A program made the position numbers and the translations under genes. The notes under the pieces are model-generated. The model did not search any database. It had not been told where the DNA came from and saw nothing but the letters and a program-made list of their open reading frames with translations. Positions 6,125-11,539 of a stretch of DNA of 11,539 nucleotides are shown here, piece by piece. Each line of letters starts with the position of its first letter. Position 1 is the stretch's first letter. Source of the DNA: VGCC01 sp044375955 (GTDB taxonomy: Bacteria > Actinomycetota > Actinomycetes > S36-B12); NCBI GenBank assembly GCA_044375955.1, contig JBILLS010000048.1, positions 1 through 11,539 of the forward strand, in the 5' to 3' direction.

Positions 6125-7411
6125 TCACTGACCTGCCGGAGCCACCGGTGCTACGGCTGGTGGGAACTCACAATTGCGTGGCGTCGGTTTACCTTCGAAT
6201 CGGGCAGCAACCCACTGTGTCACCGAGGGGCCCGCGGCGATCGCCGCCTGCAGGTGGCCAACGCCGCCCATCCACAGCATCGTGAGATCCGATCCCGCCG
6301 CACACCAACGCTCCTGCAGGTACGCATTGGGCCACGCGAGGACGACCTCATCCGCTGTTCCCTGCGCAATGAACACGGGCATGGAACTCGGGAGCGGATC
6401 GGGTGTCTGTTCCTCGGCATACGCGGCCCACGCCGTGTTCTCTACCGGATCGCCCGCGAAGAATTCCTGGCCGGCCGATTTGCGAAGCGCCAATTCGAGG
6501 AGCAGACCCTTGTTGCTCGTGCACGCATCCGCGATCCGCTGGTAGGTCATCTCGCCCGTGAAGGTCACCACCTGATCCGGTGAGAGTGCTGGATTCGCCG
6601 CAGGCCAGGAGACTGCGACCTCGGGGCCGATACCCCATCCGATAGTGGTGTCCCATTGCTCGCTGATGATCTTGGTCAACTCCGCCGCGGGCGCAGCAGC
6701 CGCGACGCCCAGCAGCGTCAACTCGGGGGCGATTTTTTCCCCGAGGTGTCCGACCCACAGTGCCGAGTGGCCGCCTTGGGAGTGACCCCAGGCCACGTAG
6801 CGATCGCCAGCATCCGCCTCGGGGAGATCGCGTGCGGCGCGCACCGCATTGACCACGTCCCGAGCCTCGGCCTCGGCGACGAGGTAGAGCTCGGGCCCAG
6901 GTGTGCCCAGGCCCACGTAGTCCGTCGCCACGACCACATACCCGAGTGCCAGCATCTGATCGAGCCAGGCCTCGGTGTCGCCGAGCGGATTGCTGGACCG
7001 TGATGGGGCGCACGCATCACCCATGCCCACCGTGCCGTGGGCCCAGGCCACGACGGGGCGACCACCCTCGGGTGCTGGCGTGGTGGGAATGAAGATCATG
7101 CCGCTGGAGGCAGCAGGCGTTCCGTCCGGGCGCTCCGACACGTAGAGCATCCGTAGCGCGGTCGCGCCGGGAACATCGACACCCAGTGGCTCGGTGCGGA
7201 TCACCGTGCCCGGCACTGCGGGAAGAGGGGTGGGGGGCTCGTAGAAGGACGCGAGGGTCGACTGCGCTTGGTTGGTGCGCACGTCCTCGGAGATGGTGAT
7301 TCCGAGGAAGAGGAAGACCAGGGCCGCGATCAACGCGACGGGTGCAATGACCAGCCACCACCAGGCACGCACCCCGGCACTGTAGTACCGGTGGGGGCAA
7401 TCGGGAATCAT
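6125..7411 (-). CDS. Secretory lipase-type alpha/beta hydrolase, membrane-anchored or exported
   Basis: A 428-residue serine hydrolase resembling the secretory lipase (LIP) family, which cleaves acylglycerols and related esters outside the cell. One hydrophobic segment (about 15-39) preceded by R15 and flanked by Trp acts as a signal anchor or signal peptide. WAHGTVG (123-129) forms the oxyanion region. GHSQGG holds nucleophile S211; likely acid D354 (GTAD) and H386 (GVGH) complete the triad. Cysteines 134, 297, 370 and 414 could form disulfides, as in exported members. The C-terminus is Pro/Ala-rich. The start at 7411 is uncertain: the first 13 residues look unlike a signal sequence, and GTG at codon 14 (7372) would place the Arg-Trp-rich segment at the N-terminus. 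It converges on the DUF3040 gene (19-bp gap, no terminator seen). The actual substrate is unknown. Confidence 0.85.
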   Translation of the reverse strand: MIPDCPHRYYSAGVRAWWWLVIAPVALIAALVFLFLGITISEDVRTNQAQSTLASFYEPPTPLPAVPGTVIRTEPLGVDVPGATALRMLYVSERPDGTPAASSGMIFIPTTPAPEGGRPVVAWAHGTVGMGDACAPSRSSNPLGDTEAWLDQMLALGYVVVATDYVGLGTPGPELYLVAEAEARDVVNAVRAARDLPEADAGDRYVAWGHSQGGHSALWVGHLGEKIAPELTLLGVAAAAPAAELTKIISEQWDTTIGWGIGPEVAVSWPAANPALSPDQVVTFTGEMTYQRIADACTSNKGLLLELALRKSAGQEFFAGDPVENTAWAAYAEEQTPDPLPSSMPVFIAQGTADEVVLAWPNAYLQERWCAAGSDLTMLWMGGVGHLQAAIAAGPSVTQWVAARFEGKPTPRNCEFPPAVAPVAPAGQ

Positions 7412-7417
7412 GGCGGC

Positions 7418-7978
7418 ATGGACTCCGAATCCGTCTCGGTCCGAGACATCGTCGTCGTCTCGCGTATCGAGGTCCCCCAGGGCGAGGGGGACATCAGGAC
7501 CGCTGTCGCGGATTCGATCGCCGGGATCGTGGGTCTCGTCGGGTACTCGGTCAGCACGGCTGTGGACCTGGGTCGGGCAGTGGCTTCGGCGGCAATCAAT
7601 GGCGCGCTGGACCGTGTGCTCCCCGGCATCATCGACGCGGTCATCTCTCGTATCGACCTCACCGACGTCGTGCTGACGCGCGTCGACCTGCGTGCCATCG
7701 TGGTGCAGGCACTCGACGAACTCGACCTCACCGCGATCGTGGTGGACCGAGTGGACTTCGACGTCATCATCAACCGACTCCCGATCGTCGATATCGCCGA
7801 ATACGTGATCAATGCAATCGACCTTCCCGAGCTCATCCGCGAGTCCACGGGCGGTGTCGCCGACAGCGCATTGAATGCCGCCCGCACGCAGGCATCGAAT
7901 GCCGACGCAGGCATTGCTGAGGTTGTGGATCGGATCCTCTTCCGGGTGCGTACCCGTGGGGCCGTGGAGGGGGAGTGA
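7418..7978 (+). CDS. Actinobacterial Val/Ile-Asp repeat protein, partner of RDD gene
   Basis: A 186-residue protein of unknown function. From residue 79 it repeats a short unit [V/I/L]-D-[L/I/F]-x-x-[I/V]-[V/I], with the aspartates at about 80, 90, 103, 113, 125 and 135. The last repeat is IDLPELIRESTGG. A moderately hydrophobic stretch (about 28-60, rich in Ala, Val and Gly) might associate with a membrane but is not a clear transmembrane helix. I recall similar proteins with the ending IDLP-x-IIREST-G next to RDD-family genes in actinobacteria, but no proven role. The ATG at 7418 gives a compact protein beginning MDSES, yet has no good ribosome site. GTG at 7391 is an alternative that would overlap the lipase 5' end. 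It overlaps the RDD gene by one base, so they form an operon. Confidence 0.75.
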   Translation: MDSESVSVRDIVVVSRIEVPQGEGDIRTAVADSIAGIVGLVGYSVSTAVDLGRAVASAAINGALDRVLPGIIDAVISRIDLTDVVLTRVDLRAIVVQALDELDLTAIVVDRVDFDVIINRLPIVDIAEYVINAIDLPELIRESTGGVADSALNAARTQASNADAGIAEVVDRILFRVRTRGAVEGE

Positions 7979-8502
7979 TGGATTTCGCCACCTATCAGCG
8001 CTTGGTCGAAGCAGGTCAGGCCCCGAGTACGGACCCGCTCCCGAAGGCTGCGCGGGCGCTTCAGGGGACCCCGGCAGGATTCGTCACACGCGCGGCGAGC
8101 GTTGTCATCGATATTGCCGTGATCAGTGTGCTGGTGGTCGCGGGATGGGCGGCCACGCGATTCCTCTTCTTCGTCGTAAGGCCGACCCAGGAGCTGCCCG
8201 AGCCCAACGCGTTCGTTCTACTCGGGTTCGGATATCTGGTCATGGTGCTGTACTGGATGAGTTGCTGGGCGACGTCGGGTCGATCCATAGGCGCCTTTGC
8301 CCTCGGGGTGCGCGTGCGCAGCAGCGACGGCCGTCGACTCGGATGGTTCCGGTCACTCCTGCGCGCGGTGTTCTGCGTCGCTGTCCCGCCCGGTCTGCTC
8401 TGGTCGATCGTCAGCCGCCGCAGCGAGTCGATCCAAGACATCGTGCTTCGCACGAAGGTGGTTCGAGATTGGTCGCAACTGGGATCGACGACGCCGGACT
8501 GA
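7978..8502 (+). CDS. RDD family integral membrane protein
   Basis: A 174-residue membrane protein. After a soluble N-terminal region of about 35 residues, TRAASVVIDIAVI brings the family Arg (R38) and Asp (D45) into the first membrane helix (about 40-67). A second helix lies at about 78-98. The motif SGRSIGAFALGVRV (100-113) follows, then a third hydrophobic segment (about 128-145) and SIQDIVLRTKVV (151-162) with the last conserved Asp. RDD proteins are of mostly unknown function; some are implicated in ion or solute transport. The start is the ATG of the TGATG overlap with the preceding gene, with GGAGGGGGAG just upstream. The GTG at 7975 overlaps the ribosome site and is less likely. It is translationally coupled to the repeat protein and converges on helD. 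Confidence 0.88.
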   Translation: MDFATYQRLVEAGQAPSTDPLPKAARALQGTPAGFVTRAASVVIDIAVISVLVVAGWAATRFLFFVVRPTQELPEPNAFVLLGFGYLVMVLYWMSCWATSGRSIGAFALGVRVRSSDGRRLGWFRSLLRAVFCVAVPPGLLWSIVSRRSESIQDIVLRTKVVRDWSQLGSTTPD

Positions 8503-8549
8503 CTACTCGAGCGCGGGCTCACTACTCGAGCGCGGGCTCACTACTCGAG
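8502..8549. repeat. 19-bp tandem repeat between RDD and helD 3' ends
   Basis: ACTACTCGAGCGCGGGCTC occurs at 8502-8520 and 8521-8539, and its first 10 bases recur at 8540-8549, giving about 2.5 copies without mismatch. The last partial copy contains the end of helD (Leu-Glu-stop on the minus strand). The sequence CTCGAGTAG is therefore present three times in the helD direction. Each unit can form only a 4-bp stem (GAGC/GCTC), so it is not a convincing terminator. A period of 19 is not a multiple of three and the array is outside the reading frames. It looks like a recent slippage duplication of a gene end. Confidence 0.9.
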
Positions 8550-10646
8550 GGCAATCAGATGCAGCTGGGTGGTAGCCCGCGTGCAGGCCACGTAGATATT
8601 GGCCCCAGCGGGAACCTCCTCGGCGATGGCCTGTGGGTCCACGATGAAGACCTGGTCGAACTCAAGGCCCTTCGAGTCCTGGGCGGTGATCACGGCGGCG
8701 ATGGCGTCGATCGCGCGAAAGCCGTACCCGAATGGATCCCCGTGCAGGACCTCAGCCCAGGTCGTGATCTGCCCTGCGGGAACGATGACCGCTGCGCGAC
8801 CCACGAAATCGATCAGCACCTTCTCTATGTAGGTGCGCACATCGGCTACGGGGCGCGTGATGCTCACGGTGGGCGGACCGCTGCGGATGGGATGCAGCGT
8901 TGGCGCGTTACCCCCGGCCGCGGTCAACCAGGTGCGAGCTGTATCAGCGATCTCCGAGGTGATGCGGTAGGTGATGGTCAGCTCGTGCAGGCGGACGGAA
9001 TCACCCGCCCAGCCGAGTGCTTCCTCCCAGGTGCGCGCTGCCGCCGGGTGTGAGGCCTGCTGGAGATCTCCCACCACGGTCATCGACTTCCGGCTCGCCC
9101 GGCGCTGCACCGCGCGCCAGGCCATGGCGCTCAATTCCTGTGCCTCGTCGACGATGACGTGGCCGTAGATCCACTCCCGATCATCGAAGGCTCGCTCGGC
9201 CAGACTGCGTTGGGATCTCTCGACGTGCATCGCATTCGCGACATGGAGATCCCGCGCATCGAGCTCCCTGGGCTCATCCGGATGATCGGGGGCGGTGCCG
9301 CGCCTGGGCCTCTCCCAGGATCCGACTCGGGCAGCCACCTCGTCGATCAGCGGAATGTCATCGGAGGTCCATGGTGATCCAGGGGGACGAAGGAGTGCAC
9401 TCTGCTCGCGCGCGTCGAGGATTCCGTCAGAACAGCTGCGCAGGTAGTCGGGATCGGAAAGGAGTCGATCGACCAGGCGGATGGGCTCGACAGGCATCCA
9501 CATCAGGTTGAGTGTTCGGCGGACATGCCGGTCGTCGATGAAGTCCGCGACCTCATCGAGGACCTCATCGGCCGAGGGTGCTGTGTCCCCTGCATCGCGG
9601 AGTCGATTTCGCGCAGCCGCCTCCAGGGCGCGCCGCAGGAACGTCTCGCGACCTTCGTGATACCGCTGCGCACGTGAGAGACCCCGCGTGGCGTCGGCAA
9701 GTTGCGCCGCACGGATGCGGATCTCGCCGTGAGACTCGGTGGAGATCCGCACGTCCGTCTCGGGGATCCGGACGCGTGCGGCAAGCGCGTGTGCGATCAC
9801 GTCTGACATGCGTGCGTCGCCCTTGATGGCGGCCACGCGTGGGGGATCCTCAGCCGTGGCGCGTACACCCGGGACGAGCGTCGCGGTCGTCAGCAAGACG
9901 ACGTCGGTCTCACCCAAACTCGGAAGAACCTGATCGATATAACGAAGGAAGAGCGTGCTCGGTCCGATCACCAAGACTCCGTCACGACCCAACTTCTCCC
10001 GGTAGGTGTAGAGCAGCCACGCGGCGCGGTGGAGGGCGACCACGGTCTTACCGGTCCCCGGTCCTCCCTGCACCACGGTGATGTTCTCGAGGGGGCTGCG
10101 GATGATGGCGTCCTGATCGGCAGCGATCGTCGCGAGGATGTCGCCCATGCGTCCCGAACGCGGGTCGTTCATGGCTTCGGCGCCAGGAAGCGAGTGCTCG
10201 TGGCCATCGAAGAACTCGTCGTCGATGTGGGTCACGACCTCGCGGTGCTCCTCCTGCTTGGTCGCGATCCTCCGACGGAGGGCGAGGGCCATGGGGTGAG
10301 CGCTCGTAGCCTGATAGAAGGGTGCGGCTTGTGGTGCCCGCCAATCGACGAGGACGACGTCACCTGAGTCCGAGCGCAATCCGATGCGACCTATGTGGAG
10401 TTCCTGCATGTCGCGGGGGTCGATGCGACCGAAGCACAACCGGAACTTCGAGGCCTCGGCAGAGCGCAGTTGCTGCCGCAGATTCACCAGGTGCGCCTCG
10501 CGCTCGAGGTCGTCTTGACCTGTGCCCGTCCCGGGGGCAGATGCCACCTGGTCGATGCGTCGACGCAGGTGGTCGGTTGTCCGCGCGAGGTCGGCGTGGA
10601 ACGCGTCGAGCCGCTCCTGCTCGAACTCGATGCTGCTGGTCACCAT
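8541..10646 (-). CDS. helD: HelD-type RNA polymerase recycling ATPase
   Basis: A 701-residue superfamily 1 helicase-like ATPase of the HelD group. HelD binds RNA polymerase, clears stalled complexes and nucleic acid, and in some actinobacteria (HelR) protects the enzyme from rifamycins. The N-terminus is predicted coiled coil (about 5-70), followed by IGRIGLRSDSGDVVLVDWRAPQAAPFY (85-111), which is typical of HelD rather than UvrD. ATPase motifs are complete: Q motif ADQDAIIR (176-183), Walker A GGPGTGKT (194-201), Walker B VIVDEAQE (497-504), GDLQQ (526-530), TYRIT (559-563), DSKGLEFD (657-664) and VACTRAT (686-692). A large insert separates motifs Ia and II, as expected. The ATG at 10646 is followed by GTG; upstream GGGA is a weak ribosome site. 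Whether it confers rifamycin tolerance cannot be told from sequence. Confidence 0.88.
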   Translation of the reverse strand: MVTSSIEFEQERLDAFHADLARTTDHLRRRIDQVASAPGTGTGQDDLEREAHLVNLRQQLRSAEASKFRLCFGRIDPRDMQELHIGRIGLRSDSGDVVLVDWRAPQAAPFYQATSAHPMALALRRRIATKQEEHREVVTHIDDEFFDGHEHSLPGAEAMNDPRSGRMGDILATIAADQDAIIRSPLENITVVQGGPGTGKTVVALHRAAWLLYTYREKLGRDGVLVIGPSTLFLRYIDQVLPSLGETDVVLLTTATLVPGVRATAEDPPRVAAIKGDARMSDVIAHALAARVRIPETDVRISTESHGEIRIRAAQLADATRGLSRAQRYHEGRETFLRRALEAAARNRLRDAGDTAPSADEVLDEVADFIDDRHVRRTLNLMWMPVEPIRLVDRLLSDPDYLRSCSDGILDAREQSALLRPPGSPWTSDDIPLIDEVAARVGSWERPRRGTAPDHPDEPRELDARDLHVANAMHVERSQRSLAERAFDDREWIYGHVIVDEAQELSAMAWRAVQRRASRKSMTVVGDLQQASHPAAARTWEEALGWAGDSVRLHELTITYRITSEIADTARTWLTAAGGNAPTLHPIRSGPPTVSITRPVADVRTYIEKVLIDFVGRAAVIVPAGQITTWAEVLHGDPFGYGFRAIDAIAAVITAQDSKGLEFDQVFIVDPQAIAEEVPAGANIYVACTRATTQLHLIALE

Positions 10647-10682
10647 GGTCCCGGGGCCGGTGTGAAAGGGTCCACAAGTCTG

Positions 10683-10696
10683 TCACGGGATCGTGA
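10683..10696. promoter_or_regulatory. Small inverted repeat in the helD/DUF3293 divergent region
   Basis: TCACG (10683-10687) and CGTGA (10692-10696) are perfect arms around GGAT in the 73-bp space between divergent starts. GGGTCCAC occurs on either side as a direct repeat at 10668-10675 and 10700-10707. The position suits an operator shared by both genes, but the arms are short and could be chance. No clear -10 hexamer was seen on either strand. Confidence 0.2.
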
Positions 10697-10719
10697 TCTG
10701 GGTCCACCGGGAGGGCTGG

Positions 10720-11103
10720 ATGGAGCGCGACGAGCTCTTCGAGATCTACGACGACACCGTCGTCACGGTCTGGGATGGGCACGCGTGGGTCGATCCGGCC
10801 CCCCTGTGCCGGGTGCGTGGCAGGGGCGCGGTGGTCCTGACAGCCTGGAATCCGGGGTGGGAGCGGCCCAGCCGCGCGGTGAATGACGCGGCCAATCAGC
10901 GCCTGGAGGCCGAGCTCGCGCAGGGCAGGGCGGAGGTCTGGCCGGCCGTCGGGGCATCGCGGCATGACGAACACTCCGAACCAGGTTTCATCGTGTGGGG
11001 CATGACAGCCGAGGAGGGCTGTGAGATCGCGCGCCGCTACGGGCAGTTCGGGATCTACCTCTACGACGCCGAGGGGCAGCGTGTGACCATCGACTGCGAC
11101 TGA
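10720..11103 (+). CDS. DUF3293 domain-containing protein
   Basis: A 127-residue soluble protein of unknown function. The order of motifs VVLTAWNPG (38-46), an Asn/Ala-rich helix NDAANQRLEAEL (55-66), EPGFIVWGM (87-95) and ARRYGQFGIYLYD (104-116) matches DUF3293. The start is the ATG at 10720, with GGGAGG (10709-10714) 5 nt upstream. An in-frame GTG at 10693 lies inside an inverted repeat and is less likely. It diverges from helD across 73 bp. Its stop codon directly abuts the stop of the converging DUF3048 gene, so there is no room for a terminator between them. Confidence 0.82.
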   Translation: MERDELFEIYDDTVVTVWDGHAWVDPAPLCRVRGRGAVVLTAWNPGWERPSRAVNDAANQRLEAELAQGRAEVWPAVGASRHDEHSEPGFIVWGMTAEEGCEIARRYGQFGIYLYDAEGQRVTIDCD

Positions 11104-11539
11104 CTAGGGAGTAGGAGAGGGGCTCGCTGCGGGGCTCGCCTCGATCAGTGGACGTCGTGATTCATTGAGCAGGACGATCCATGTTTGACCGGGCTTGAAC
11201 GTCATCGGAGTGCCGTCGCGGAGTGCGAATGTCGTCCCCGATGCGGCATCGGGTCTATTCCAGGTCACGTCGAACGCTCGACCGTCCCGGAGGACGATTC
11301 CCGTGCCGGTTCCAATCGTTTCGGCGTGCGGAGTGTTGCCGCCTCCTTTGTCGAAGAACTCGGATTCGGACTGTTGCACGTACTGCAGGACGACGGTCTG
11401 CGCCCGCTGCTGCCCACCCGTCTCCTCCTCCAGAGCCGTGAAGTCGTTGAGGCCGATGAGGAAGTCGCCACCCGGGGCGTCGTACTGGAAATCCGCGGAC
11501 GAGGATCCCCAGTCGACGCGAGCCCGGTACACGGGGTAG
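11104..11539 (-). CDS. DUF3048 family protein, C-terminal part (truncated by window edge)
   Basis: The 3' end of a gene that enters from the right edge; the frame is open to base 11539, so the true start is outside. About 145 residues are visible. The patterns ARVDWGSSSADFQYD, QRAQTVVLQYV, GTGTGIVLRDGRAFDVTWNRP and MTFKPGQTWIVLL are those of the C-terminal domain of DUF3048 proteins (YerB-like). These are usually exported lipoproteins of unknown function. A lipobox would lie in the missing N-terminus. The protein ends in a Ser/Pro/Ala tail, PAASPSPTP. The GTG at 11532 is read here as an internal valine, not a start. The stop directly abuts that of the converging DUF3293 gene. Confidence 0.8.
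   Translation of the reverse strand, partial: YPVYRARVDWGSSSADFQYDAPGGDFLIGLNDFTALEEETGGQQRAQTVVLQYVQQSESEFFDKGGGNTPHAETIGTGTGIVLRDGRAFDVTWNRPDAASGTTFALRDGTPMTFKPGQTWIVLLNESRRPLIEASPAASPSPTP

Noticed and set aside
5660..6583. Open frame of about 307 codons covering the DUF3040 gene and the lipase end
   Set aside because: It runs across a convergent gene boundary and its sequence is Arg/Ser/Pro-rich without motifs; the DUF3040 frame has the clear family signature.
10693..10719. Earlier GTG start for the DUF3293 gene
   Set aside because: It lacks a ribosome site and falls within a small inverted repeat, whereas the ATG at 10720 has GGGAGG at good spacing.

Overview
The window is about 11.5 kb of high-GC, densely packed DNA that reads as chromosomal Actinomycetota (class Actinomycetia). 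The reasons are the strong G/C bias at third codon positions, GTG starts, and families largely confined to or typical of that group: DUF6504, SAV_6107-type HEPN, the actinobacterial DnaE2 variant, DUF3040, class II HelD, and a Val-Asp repeat protein next to an RDD gene. I cannot fix the genus. No rRNA, tRNA, CRISPR array, insertion sequence or phage gene is visible.

Region 1 (1-5627, + strand) is a translesion-synthesis cassette: a DUF6504 protein, a SAV_6107-type HEPN protein, an error-prone replicative-type polymerase (DnaE2) and a Y-family polymerase (DinB, Pol IV). DnaE2 and DinB both carry a clamp-binding-like motif of the form QLxLD, so both probably work at the sliding clamp when replication meets damage. 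There is no ImuA'/ImuB pair in view, and the Y-family partner here has its catalytic residues. Two strong hairpins lie between the HEPN gene and dnaE2. A 21-bp tandem repeat lies exactly on the dnaE2-dinB junction. The repeat changes the reading frame around the dnaE2 stop and is the most unusual structure in the window.

Region 2 (5628-8502) holds a small two-helix membrane protein (DUF3040, +), a membrane-anchored or exported secretory-type lipase (-), and a two-gene operon (+). That operon encodes a repetitive Val/Ile-Asp protein and an RDD membrane protein, joined by a one-base TGATG overlap. The lipase and the repeat protein diverge from starts only 6 bp apart.

Region 3 (8503-11539) holds a HelD-type RNA polymerase-recycling ATPase (-). 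It converges on the RDD gene across a second short tandem array (19 bp, about 2.5 copies). A DUF3293 protein (+) diverges from helD, and the 3' end of a DUF3048 surface lipoprotein gene (-) runs off the right edge.

Intergenic gaps are all under 100 bp. Promoter evidence is weak throughout. No LexA-type SOS box is visible, but the region upstream of the first gene lies outside the window.
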